From positions 1,860,001-1,924,000 of the forward strand of contig NZ_CP170547.1 of NCBI RefSeq assembly GCF_042695135.1: DNA of 64,000 nucleotides. Direction: 5' to 3'. Position numbers and translations under genes: made by a program. Positions 34,843-43,981 of this stretch are shown piece after piece. Under the pieces are notes generated by a model. The model saw only the letters and a list, made by a program, of their open reading frames with translations. It was not told the DNA's origin and searched no databases. This DNA comes from Epilithonimonas sp042695135. Its GTDB lineage: Bacteria > Bacteroidota > Bacteroidia > Flavobacteriales > Weeksellaceae. How positions within the stretch are numbered: the first letter of the stretch is position 1; every line of letters starts with the position of its first letter.

Positions 34843-35308
34843 GCTGTTTGTGCCAAGACGAGCGTATTTTTCAAACACTTTTATAGACGATTTGGTTCGA
34901 TTGAGCTAAATTAAGCAAGAATTATAGATCTTATTTTTAGCAAATAATTTTTAATAATTATGCTTAATGCAATTTAATTTTAAAAAATTAATAGCACTTA
35001 GTATCGTAATGGTAAGTCTTTAATTAGCTGTGCTTGTCTTGTACCCACAACTGAAGAGGTATCGAAATATTTGATATAGGATTTAGAAAGAATTGCACAC
35101 ATTGATCAACATTTTTTTAGTTATATGGTTTGTTTTTAGTTGGCATTTTTTAATTTGTACCAATAATCATATAAATTGAATCAATTGATAAAATAATTGC
35201 AGAGAATTTTTTGTTATTCCAAATTGAATAAAGTACAACATAGATGACAATAGAGTTCCATCTTTCACACTATAAAAACAATACTGAAATTTTGTTCTAA
35301 ATACTTAC
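34843..35308. other. Intergenic region without recognisable genes
   Basis: AT-rich sequence with several stop codons in all frames. It forms the downstream side of the broken T9SS gene. Nothing beyond the hairpin at its left edge could be supported. Confidence 0.6.
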
Positions 35309-35950
35309 TTATTTTTTGATAACCTTCTTATTAATAGATGTTTTGTCATTAAATATCGTTGTCAAGAGGTAAGTGCCTGCAGACATATCTGATAGATCCA
35401 TTTGATTAGTTGTTGTTACTTTAATTTTTTTTCCTGTAAAGTCAAACAGCTCCATTGATTTGATAGCTTGGTTGGTATTTACTGTAATTTTACCAGTTGT
35501 AGGATTAGGGTAGACTTGTAAGATTGATTTTTTAATGTCAGAAACAGACATTGACTGTTTTAGTTGAACTTTAAAATTATCAACAAAGATACGATAGTCA
35601 GCTGCAGCAACAAATGTAGTACCGTCAGATGCGTAAAATGCAAATTTTACATTATTATTTTTGTATGCAGAAACGTCAATCGTTATATTATTTCTTTCAT
35701 TAGAAATCGTCATATTCGGGTTATCCCAGTTTTTTAGTTCTTGCCAGGTTGTTCCGTTATCAGTCGTTATGAGTACTTTAAATTTGTCGCCTTGCATCAA
35801 TCTGTGGTGCTGGTCCGGAAGGATTATTTGTAAAAGGTCCGTTGGTAGTACCACAATCAAATGTAATCTGATAATCATCACCAGACAGATCAAAAGCATT
35901 GGTGACCGCCCAATAAGAGATGTTGGCGGTATACATATTAACTCGCAATG
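35309..35950 (-). pseudogene. Remnant of a T9SS-secreted protein (C-terminal part, frameshifted)
   Basis: The minus strand encodes a coherent C-terminus: a jelly-roll-like segment (DKFKVLITTDNGTTWQELK), then a type A sorting domain (VYPNPTTGKITVNTN, LFDFTGKKI, MSAGTYLLTTIF) ending KKVIKK. Its upstream part (ISYWAVTNAFDLSGDDYQ) lies in another frame, joined by a one-base shift near 35800. Beyond about 35950 the frame runs into an unrelated regulator remnant, so the N-terminus with signal peptide is lost. The type IX secretion tag shows the parent protein was exported. Confidence 0.75.
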
Positions 35951-35959
35951 ACTGGTCGT

Positions 35960-36569
35960 TTACAGAATATTGATGTGCTGTCAGAGGATCGGGACAAGAT
36001 TGCACGGAAGCAAAAATATGGAAGTATCCTTTTCAGTGCTGTAATACTTTCCGGTACGGTTGCATTTTTCTTTTATATAAAACGGTTGAGAGAAAAAGAG
36101 AAAATTATTACAACAAAGTATAGTGAGCTCTTGGAGAAATTTAAAAGGATAGATGAGGTGCAGGAGAAAGCACCTGAGTATGGTCAGAGCATTAAAAGTA
36201 TTTATAATGACAGGCTGTTGAAATCGTAAAGAACAGTCTTAAAATTTTTGAGGAAAAAAAAATCCTTGATAAAGACCTTAAACTGCCTGATGTAGCTGCT
36301 TTGATCAACAGTAACCGGTCCATACTTTCATTCGTCCTCAATGAGCACCTCAATATAACTTTTAGCGAATACCTGAAAAGACTGAGGATACAGTACATCA
36401 CCAAAAACTTCTAGAAGACAGGATGTATTTAAAGTACAGCATCGATACTTTAGCTGCGGAATGCGGCATGAAGAACAGGATCGTATTCTCCAACCACTTT
36501 TTAGAGATCAACGGCATCCGTCCGACAGATTTTGTCAGAAAAAGGCTGGAGGAACTGAAGAAATCCTAA
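35960..36569 (+). pseudogene. Remnant of an AraC-family regulator with membrane segment
   Basis: Reading starts abruptly in DVLSEDRDKIARKQK, crosses a membrane helix (YGSILFSAVILSGTVAFFFY) and a coiled linker, then loses frame at about 36215. It resumes EIVKNSLKIFEEKKILDKDL with an AraC-type HTH (NEHLNITFSEYLKRLRIQ), shifts again near 36410, and ends with FSNHFLEINGIRPTDFVRKR at 36569. This is the layout of flavobacterial TPR-sensor/AraC regulators lacking their N-terminal TPR part. At least two frameshifts and a 5' truncation make it non-functional. Confidence 0.75.
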
Positions 36570-36608
36570 AATTTATTTTTTAAGCCCGATTTTTACGTAA
36601 ACTAAAAA

Positions 36609-37461
36609 ATGATACGTATGAATGGACAACAATTTAAAATGAAAGTTGATCGGCTTTGGAACAATCTTATGGCAAATGTGGACCAGATCAATAGAGGCGG
36701 GAACGATATGATCAGCCGGGCTGAGGAGATTTTGATGGAAACTGATGCGGCCATACGCCAACTGAAGGTGGTTTTCAGGCAATACCAATTTACGGACTGG
36801 AGTGAGGAAATTTACTTCTTTAAAAATACGAAGCCACAGTTTGTGGCAGTGTACATCTATTATTCAAAGATACTGTCGATAGAAGCTTCTAAGCCTTTTT
36901 CAGATACAATGGTTTTAGGTCCTACTATGAAAATGAAAGAAGTCATCTTTTATATTTTTATGGTGAGCAGAAGGAATTTATCAATTACTACCGAAGGAAA
37001 TCGACTTTTTTGGATAAAAAATATTTCATCCGTTTCAAATTTGACTTTAAGCTCAAGTTAAGTGCTGAATTGTACAGCTATGATGAGGAGTTTTCGACTT
37101 CCCACGATCATTTGGTCTCTCAGATCATTGCAAACGATCTTCTTGATGAATATTTAACGAATAAGATTAATTCAAATGACAACATAGCAAGCTCCATAGA
37201 TAAAATCAGAAATCTGGAATGGATCACTCCGAAAGTGGCATTGACCGAATTGTTGTACGCTCTGCACCTTACAAAATGCTTCAACGGGGACACTCTGATC
37301 TGGCTGAAATATTCCGATGGGCAGAAAATGCAATGAATATCAATCTAGGGAATTACCATAAAACTCTGGCTGAGATTAGATTGCGGAAAACAGACAGGAA
37401 TAAGTTCTTATCATTGCTGCAGCATCATTTTAATCAGTATCTTGAGGACTCGGATGTATAA
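36609..37461 (+). pseudogene. rteC: RteC-family regulator, broken by two frameshifts
   Basis: Three consecutive frames join to one RteC-like protein. The first runs MNGQQFKMKVDRLW to DTMVLGP; the second runs YYENERSHLLYFYGEQKE to LDKKYFIRFKFDFKLK, then WITPKVALTELLYALH; and the third runs SDLAEIFRWAENAMNINLGN to IRLRKTDRNKFLSLL. RteC proteins regulate excision and transfer of Bacteroides conjugative transposons of the CTnDOT type. The shifts lie near 36925 and 37300. It indicates that a conjugative element once occupied this region. No other transfer genes are visible nearby. Confidence 0.85.
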
Positions 37462-37609
37462 TGATATTTCGTTGAAATTATCTCAAATTGGGAAGCTCAA
37501 TTCAAACGATTAGTTTCACAAAAAAAACTCACAAGCTTTAAAAAAGCAAAAAGCGAAGAGATTTCTCCCTTCGCTTTCACGTTTATTTAAAAATATAATA
37601 TTAAGAAAC

Positions 37610-39370
37610 TTAATATCCCGGGTTTTGTTTGAATTCTTTTGATGCATCAAGCGTTGCCTGAGGAATCGGGAAAATCCTTCTGTAAGGCTGAGTAGCAGGT
37701 TTCGCTGTTCCTGCAAGATCAAATTTACCAAATCTGATCATCGCTTTTCTTCTGTACATTTCCCAATACAATTCGTATCCTGATTCTTTTAGTAATGTAT
37801 TGGCATCCACGGTTGCGATTGCAATACCTGGCGCATTATTAAACAAGGCTTCACGCGTTCTGGAAGTTCTCAGCTTATTGATATCAGCCAAAGCAGCCAC
37901 CAGATTTCCATTTCTGAAGTAGGCTTCTGCCCTCATCGTATAAATTGTTCCCAATCTGTACAAAGGAACATCCATTCCGCTTGTCCCGTTGTTTCCATAG
38001 CCCGGATCAAATTCAAACTTGAAGTTTCGCACGCCTCTGTTAATCTGGGCTTGTGTAAATACAGCTTCTGATGGTTTGTCAAAATTAAGTTCCGGTGTAA
38101 AATCTGCAGCAAGGGTTGTGTTTTTTTCGGTAAATAATTTAGAAACCTTTATTCTGTTATCTGCTGTCATTTCAAAGTTTCCTGTGGCAAGAAGTTTCGG
38201 CCCATATTGCTGACCAACCTGCAGACCTCTGTTGAAGTGGAACCAAGGTTTACCCGTTCCTTCCACTTTACTCGTTGATGGTACGCTTACATCTGTTCCG
38301 TCATTTTTGAACCAGGTTCCGTCATCGTACTGGTAATATCTGTGGAAACGTGGATCATCAAAATTGCCGGTCCAGGAATTATAGAATTCCGGTGTGATGC
38401 AGGACGCGTTTGTCCCTCTGTTGTCCGGCGAGGGTTTCTGGATTCTTTCCATTGACATATAAGCCAGATCATTATCAGCATTTCTGTTGGAGTTTTTCTT
38501 CTGAACGATGGAGAAAATCATCTCTTTGCTGTTGTCGTTATTGATGTCAAAATTGTGAAAATAGTTGGATTCCAAACTGAAAAGACCTGAGTTAATAATG
38601 AGACTGGTGTACTGAATTACTTTGTCCATATCATTTCCTGTTCCGCCAACTGCCGGTTCTGTAAAATCAAAAGAAACAGCGTCACGCTTTTTAAGCACCG
38701 CTCTGTTGAGATACATATCTGCAAGCAAAGCATAAGCTGCCTGTTTGGTGAATCTGCCGGCGTGGGTATTTTGTGTTTTGATATCAGCTAAATTTGGTAT
38801 AAGACTTTCGACTTCTGTAATCAAAGGATCGATAGCGGTATCAGCTTTCCTGATCTCAACTGGCGCATTGATGTTAGTTGGATCCCTGTAAGGTGCCTGT
38901 CCGTACAAATCCAGTGTATTGTAAGTGTAATATGCCAATAGCCCTTTAGCTTCGGCAAGGAAAAGAGTCTTGTTGGAAACAGTACTTTTCTCAATGCTGC
39001 CGATGGCTGTTAAAGATTTTGTTATCCCAAGTGTCAGGTTATTCCAGGTGGTTTTTACAACATCGTTATTAGAATCCCAAGTGAACTCGTGCATAGCTCT
39101 CCATTTTCCACCGTCGCCCCAGTCGCTGCCTCTTGTCGGCAAAATTGCTTCGTCTGTAGAATATTCCTGCAGCGCAAATACACTGCCGTGGTCTACAAAT
39201 GTACCATCACCCAATTGTCCGTAAGCCGCAGCCAAGGCACTTTCCGGAGCACCACCTTCTGTGCCAAGATTCTCATCAATGATCTGTTCATCGAGATTGG
39301 TACAGCCAATTAATCCTATGGTTAAAAAAGCCAGTACAGCTTTGTTGATATTTAAAAATTTAGATTTCAT
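37610..39370 (-). CDS. SusD/RagB-like lipoprotein (second SusCD pair)
   Basis: A 586-residue surface lipoprotein with signal ending IGLIGC (Cys23). The SusD helical fold is recognisable: the N-terminal pair of helices with ALAAAYGQLGDG, the TPR region AKGLLAYYTYNTLDLYGQAP, KQAAYALLADMYLN, and the C-terminal VPLYRLGTIYTMRAEAYFRN with a final IFPIPQATLDASKEFKQNPGY. It binds substrate above the SusC barrel whose gene lies 96 bp upstream. The ligand cannot be read from the sequence, and no glycosidase is adjacent. The neighbours are a PI-PLC-like protein and a metallophosphoesterase. Confidence 0.9.
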   Translation of the reverse strand: MKSKFLNINKAVLAFLTIGLIGCTNLDEQIIDENLGTEGGAPESALAAAYGQLGDGTFVDHGSVFALQEYSTDEAILPTRGSDWGDGGKWRAMHEFTWDSNNDVVKTTWNNLTLGITKSLTAIGSIEKSTVSNKTLFLAEAKGLLAYYTYNTLDLYGQAPYRDPTNINAPVEIRKADTAIDPLITEVESLIPNLADIKTQNTHAGRFTKQAAYALLADMYLNRAVLKKRDAVSFDFTEPAVGGTGNDMDKVIQYTSLIINSGLFSLESNYFHNFDINNDNSKEMIFSIVQKKNSNRNADNDLAYMSMERIQKPSPDNRGTNASCITPEFYNSWTGNFDDPRFHRYYQYDDGTWFKNDGTDVSVPSTSKVEGTGKPWFHFNRGLQVGQQYGPKLLATGNFEMTADNRIKVSKLFTEKNTTLAADFTPELNFDKPSEAVFTQAQINRGVRNFKFEFDPGYGNNGTSGMDVPLYRLGTIYTMRAEAYFRNGNLVAALADINKLRTSRTREALFNNAPGIAIATVDANTLLKESGYELYWEMYRRKAMIRFGKFDLAGTAKPATQPYRRIFPIPQATLDASKEFKQNPGY

Positions 39371-39466
39371 ATGTAGATTTTATTGTTTTTATTTGTCATA
39401 TGTTATCGCTCTATCTTCATCGTTTGCCTGTATTTCCGAATCAAGGCGATTTCATAATTAAGTCGA

Positions 39467-42400
39467 TTAAAATTTAACAGTTGCTCCAAATAAAACCGTT
39501 TTTGCAGAAGGATAAGTTGTGTAATCTATTCCTAATGACTGATTTCCGCTTACTTGTTTGTTGGTATCAACCAATGGATCATATCCTGTATAATTGGTGA
39601 TGGTCCAAAGATTTTGCGCACTTACATAAAGATTAAGGCTTTTCATCCATTTCAATTGATTGATATCAAAAGTATATCCCAATCTCACGTTGTTCAGACG
39701 GATAAAATCCGATTTCTCAAGATATAAAGAAGAAAGTTGCGGCTGATTTGTAAAACTTGCTCCGGAATCGTAGAAGTTTTTCATCACGTTTCTGTCAGAC
39801 GCGAGGTTGTTGATGTTCAAATCCAAAGCGGTGTTGTTTACCAGATAGCCACCTGTTTGCCCGATGAAAGAGAATCCAAAATCAATCTTTTTATACTTCA
39901 TATAAGAATTGATCCCGAAAGTGAAATTAGGAATGGCACCTTCAAAAATCTTTTTGTCTTTCTGACCAATAGTTCCGTCTCCGTCCACATCTTCATAGAT
40001 GTATTTTCCATTGGCATCTACGCCTAAATAATTATACATAAAGAACGATCCCGCTTCGTAGCCATTTTTATAAATATTGGCTGTAACACCAGAAAGTCCA
40101 GGCCCGGAAACTTCACCGGAATAAATTTCTGTAACCGGCAGATTCTTGACAACATTATTTACGGTTGCACCATTCACATCCATTGTCCAGGTAAAATTCT
40201 CACTTTTGATGATATCTGAACCTAAATTAAATTCGAAACCTTTATTAACAATCTCTGCATCAACATTTGTATAAATGGTAGTTGTAGGACTCAATACCGG
40301 TGACGGAATATTCAGGATCGGGTCTTTCGTGGTTTTGTTGTAATATTCTACAGAGCCATAAAGTTTGTTGTGCCACAAATTGAAATCTAATCCTATGTTG
40401 CTTTGTTCTACGACTTCCCACTTTAGATCCGGATTTGCAGTTCTGTTAACTGTGATCCCGTTGATCAGATCCAGATTGTCATACAAATAATATCCTGATG
40501 CTTGCGAAAGGGAATAACTTGCCTTGGTCTGTTTGTTTGGAAGCTCCTGATTTCCGGTTTGTCCCCAGCTTCCCCTTAATTTTAATTCATTGACTATTGG
40601 AGAATCTTTCAGGAAATTCTCATTAGAAATCGTCCAACCCACTGCGACTGATGGGAAATAACCATATTTGTTGTTGTCTCCAAAACGTGTAGAACCGTCG
40701 GCTCTGATAGATGCCGTTAAAAAATATTTCTGATCAAAATTATAATTAACTCTTCCAAAATACGATTGCAATTCGTTTTCCTGCGCATATCCGGCACCCG
40801 GGATAAAAGCATCACCGGAATAGCCGGGATTAAGCTCTGGCGGAATTCCCGCTCCTTGTGCAGCAATATTTCTCACCCCAAAATAGGTTCCTGTCGATTT
40901 GAATTTCTGATAAGAGAAACCACTTAATAAACTGAAATTATTTCTATTGAGTTTAAAATCATAAGTTAGATAATCCTCCAATAGTACATTGTAAGAGTCC
41001 AGATTTGCCTGTACATAAGATCCTTTTGGAGTTCTGTCCGTAATGTTAGGGTACATTGTCGTATTTCTTTCCGACATTGTTTTATCAATTCCAAGATTTA
41101 ATTTATAATTAAGTCCTGGTAATAATCTCAAAGTTGCTTCCGTATTTCCTAACATTCGGAAAGTGTTGGTTTTATCTGTATAAACGCTTAATAAATACAA
41201 CGGATTGTAGTGCGCATTCATATTAAAATTGGTATAGTTTCCGGTTGCATCATAAACAGAACGCGTCGGATTCGCCATCAAAGCGTGAATAATGACCTGT
41301 CCGTCGGATCCGGCATTGGCACCGTTAGGAATTCCGGTTTCCTTGATATCACTTGCGGTAAGGTTCAGTTTTACTTTTAATCGCTTATTATCAAAGAAAG
41401 ATTCTTCAGCATTTACACGAGCTGTAGTTCTCTTGAAACTGCTGTTCTGAACGATCCCGTCCTGATCCATATGAGACATCGACGCAAAATAACTTCCTGT
41501 ATCTGTAGATTTCGAAAACGAAACGGAGTGATTTTGGGAAGCAGCAGTTCTGTAGATCTCATCCTGCCAATCTGTATTCCCACCGTGATCATAGGATTTG
41601 TCCAAAAGTGCCGTTCTGTATTGATCGGCTGATAAAAGATCCAATTTTTTGATAACAGAAGAATAGCCTAAATAAGTATCATAAGTAAACATTGGTTCTC
41701 CTTTTTTCCCTCTCTTGGTCGTTACCAAAACAACCCCGTTAGAGCCTCTTGCGCCATAAATTGCAGCAGCAGAAGCATCTTTCAAAACTGTGATAGATTC
41801 GATGTCTGAAGTATTCAAAAAGTTCAGTGGATTTTTTGCCTGAGCATTTCCAAGACCTACATTCGGGGCAGAGGCACTTACTGCATCATTGCTCAATGGA
41901 ACACCGTCTACAACAAAAAGAGGTGTGCTTCCACTTCTGATAGAACCAATCCCGCGGATAGAAACATTGACACCGGCTCCTGGTTCGCCACTGGACTGCA
42001 CGACGCGGACACCGGCAATTTTCCCCTGCATTAGATTATCAACTGAGATGTTCATCCCTTCTTTGAATTGTTCAGCTTTCAACTGACTCACCGCACCAGT
42101 CAGATCCGCCTTTTTCTGTGAGCCGTAACCTACCACCATCACCTCTGCAATAGCTGTGTCTTTGGATTGTAAGATGACGGAAATCGAAGTGTTTGAAATC
42201 TTGATCAGTTGCTCATTCCCATCATAAGAAACAGAAATCGTATGTCCGATATTAGCTGAAATCGTAAAGTTTCCGGATGCATCTGTCGTTGTGGTAACTC
42301 CTGTTTCTACAACCGTTATCGTTGCACCTTCTACAGCAGAACCGTCTTGTTTGGTTACTTTTCCGGTAATGGTCTCATTCACCTGCAACAATACAGGATA

Positions 42401-42502
42401 CTTTGCATTAAGCCCTTCAGCACTTGTCTGGTTTGCCACCAAAAAAAGTATTGCTACAGGAATTAGCTTTTTAAATTTAAATAAATTAATTTTGTGGTAC
42501 AT
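39467..42502 (-). CDS. SusC-like TonB-dependent transporter (second SusCD pair)
   Basis: A 1011-residue outer-membrane protein with an N-terminal signal (about 12-30). It has a carboxypeptidase-D-like domain (ITGKVTKQDGSAVEGATITV), a TonB-box region (IAEVMVVGYGSQKKADLTG), a plug with VDNLMQGKIAGVRVVQSSGE and VLKDASAAAIYGARGSNGV, and a beta-barrel ending in AKTVLFGATVKF. It forms an operon with the SusD gene downstream. An intrinsic-terminator-like hairpin sits in its leader (42545-42579), suggesting attenuation. The substrate is unknown. Confidence 0.92.
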   Translation of the reverse strand: MYHKINLFKFKKLIPVAILFLVANQTSAEGLNAKYPVLLQVNETITGKVTKQDGSAVEGATITVVETGVTTTTDASGNFTISANIGHTISVSYDGNEQLIKISNTSISVILQSKDTAIAEVMVVGYGSQKKADLTGAVSQLKAEQFKEGMNISVDNLMQGKIAGVRVVQSSGEPGAGVNVSIRGIGSIRSGSTPLFVVDGVPLSNDAVSASAPNVGLGNAQAKNPLNFLNTSDIESITVLKDASAAAIYGARGSNGVVLVTTKRGKKGEPMFTYDTYLGYSSVIKKLDLLSADQYRTALLDKSYDHGGNTDWQDEIYRTAASQNHSVSFSKSTDTGSYFASMSHMDQDGIVQNSSFKRTTARVNAEESFFDNKRLKVKLNLTASDIKETGIPNGANAGSDGQVIIHALMANPTRSVYDATGNYTNFNMNAHYNPLYLLSVYTDKTNTFRMLGNTEATLRLLPGLNYKLNLGIDKTMSERNTTMYPNITDRTPKGSYVQANLDSYNVLLEDYLTYDFKLNRNNFSLLSGFSYQKFKSTGTYFGVRNIAAQGAGIPPELNPGYSGDAFIPGAGYAQENELQSYFGRVNYNFDQKYFLTASIRADGSTRFGDNNKYGYFPSVAVGWTISNENFLKDSPIVNELKLRGSWGQTGNQELPNKQTKASYSLSQASGYYLYDNLDLINGITVNRTANPDLKWEVVEQSNIGLDFNLWHNKLYGSVEYYNKTTKDPILNIPSPVLSPTTTIYTNVDAEIVNKGFEFNLGSDIIKSENFTWTMDVNGATVNNVVKNLPVTEIYSGEVSGPGLSGVTANIYKNGYEAGSFFMYNYLGVDANGKYIYEDVDGDGTIGQKDKKIFEGAIPNFTFGINSYMKYKKIDFGFSFIGQTGGYLVNNTALDLNINNLASDRNVMKNFYDSGASFTNQPQLSSLYLEKSDFIRLNNVRLGYTFDINQLKWMKSLNLYVSAQNLWTITNYTGYDPLVDTNKQVSGNQSLGIDYTTYPSAKTVLFGATVKF

Positions 42503-42544
42503 GTCATTAAGTAAAGTAATTGTTAGAGATTACATTGCTTAGTA

Positions 42545-42579
42545 AAAAAGCCGCTGTTGTTCCCGCAACAGTGGTTTTT
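42545..42579 (-). promoter_or_regulatory. Terminator-like hairpin in the susC leader (possible attenuator)
   Basis: On the minus strand, CCACTGTTG pairs with CAACAGCGG (one G-U) around CGGGAA, followed by CTTTTTTA, about 45 nt before the SusC start codon. The next gene upstream is divergent, starting at 42840, so only susC-directed transcription crosses it in this orientation. The rest of the 42503-42839 gap is AT-rich and unremarkable. Confidence 0.6.
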
Positions 42580-42839
42580 ATTTTCCAAGCAATTATTAAT
42601 TTTATTTTTCGGAATACAAAGTAAATTGCTTTGTTTCGATTTTAGTTTAACAGAATATTATGTTAAAATAAATAATTTATAACAGTGAGAATTTTATAAA
42701 AACGGAATAATATTCTCGAATAATAAGTTATACGCACGCGATTTTCGTCATTCACAAAATCTTAAAAAACACTTAACATAACCGATAAACTTCAGGGGAA
42801 ATAGAGTTCCTAATTTCGCCTTCATAAAAATTTGTCTAA

Positions 42840-43916
42840 ATGAAAAAGGCAGTTCTCTTTGCGTTATATTTTTCTTCGATTAACCTTTGGTGGTCACAAT
42901 CTCAAAATCTTGATGATTTAAAAATCAATGAAATCCAGGTGATTGGTTCACACAATTCTTATAAAAAAGCCATTCTTCCGGAGGTTTACAGTTATTTGTC
43001 CAAAAAAGATTCGATGAATTTTTTACCCAGGATTCAGTATGAACATATTCCTATTCCGGAGCAACTGGATCTGGGACTTCGAAATCTTGAAATCGATGTT
43101 TATGCAGACAGCAAAGGCGGAAAATATGGGCATCCGAAAATTCTGGATCTTGTGAAAACTACGCAGCCGTTTGATCCGCAAGGCAAGATGAAAAAACCAG
43201 GTTTCAAAATGATTCACATCACAGATATTGATTATCAGACTTGGTATTATACATTGGAAGACTGTTTGAAAGATCTCAAAAAATGGTCAGACGCACATCC
43301 GGATCACGATCCTGTTTTTATCACTTTGGAACCAAAAGACGGACAAGCCAATAAGTTCGGAACAGAGCCGGAACATTACACTTCGAAGCTTTTTGATGAT
43401 CTGGATAATGAGCTGAAAAAATATTTAGGAAAAGATAAAATCATCACACCCGATGATATCAGAGTATCTTATAAAAGCCTTAACGAAGCTGTTCTTCATA
43501 AAAACTGGCCAAAAGTAAAGAATACGAAAGGAAAATTTCTCTTTGTTTTAGATAATAACAGTGAAAACAGAGATCTGTATGCAAAAGGTCATCCGTCGCT
43601 GAAGGGTAGAATGGTATTCACCAACTCATCCGCAGGCACTCCTGAATCTGCAGTTTTATTAATGAACGAACCCAAAAAAGACATTTCTAAAATACAAGAT
43701 CTTGTAAAACAAGGCTACATCATCCGGACCAGAGCCGATGCAGATACGATGGAAGCGAGAAGCGGGGACTATTCCAGATTCGAAAAAGCGAAGGAAAGTG
43801 GTGCACAGATTATTACCACGGATTATTATTTTCCGAGCAAACTTTTCAAGTCCAATTATAAAATCAGTTTTGACAATAATTCTTACGAAAGGAAAAATCC
43901 TGTCATCTTAAAATAA
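42840..43916 (+). CDS. Exported Ca2+-dependent phosphoinositide-specific phospholipase C-like protein
   Basis: A 358-residue protein with signal peptide (hydrophobic 4-18). The N-terminal catalytic face of PI-PLC TIM barrels is visible: INEIQVIGSHNSYKKA with His38, LDLGLRNLEIDVYAD, GHPK, PVFITLEPKDG, and the C-terminal RTRADADTMEARSGD followed by AQIITTDYYFP. This matches the bacterial PI-PLC-C1 type family that cleaves glycerophospho-diester bonds. The exact substrate (phosphoinositides or other lipids) is uncertain. It is divergent from the SusC gene and convergent with a metallophosphoesterase. Confidence 0.85.
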   Translation: MKKAVLFALYFSSINLWWSQSQNLDDLKINEIQVIGSHNSYKKAILPEVYSYLSKKDSMNFLPRIQYEHIPIPEQLDLGLRNLEIDVYADSKGGKYGHPKILDLVKTTQPFDPQGKMKKPGFKMIHITDIDYQTWYYTLEDCLKDLKKWSDAHPDHDPVFITLEPKDGQANKFGTEPEHYTSKLFDDLDNELKKYLGKDKIITPDDIRVSYKSLNEAVLHKNWPKVKNTKGKFLFVLDNNSENRDLYAKGHPSLKGRMVFTNSSAGTPESAVLLMNEPKKDISKIQDLVKQGYIIRTRADADTMEARSGDYSRFEKAKESGAQIITTDYYFPSKLFKSNYKISFDNNSYERKNPVILK

Positions 43917-43941
43917 ACTTTTTCAATTAGATTTATAAAGG

Positions 43942-43970
43942 AAAGGACCGTTAGATTTTGACGGTCTTTT
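43942..43970. terminator. Bidirectional terminator between convergent genes
   Basis: AAAGGACCGT pairs with ACGGTCTTTT (core GACCGT at 43946-43951 with ACGGTC at 43961-43966). It is placed between the stops of the PI-PLC-like and metallophosphoesterase genes, with A/T tracts on both sides. Confidence 0.85.
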
Positions 43971-43981
43971 CTGATTTTAGT

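Noticed and set aside
36609..37461. Three independent small genes
   Set aside because: Joined across two frameshifts they give one RteC-like protein, so they are parts of a pseudogene.
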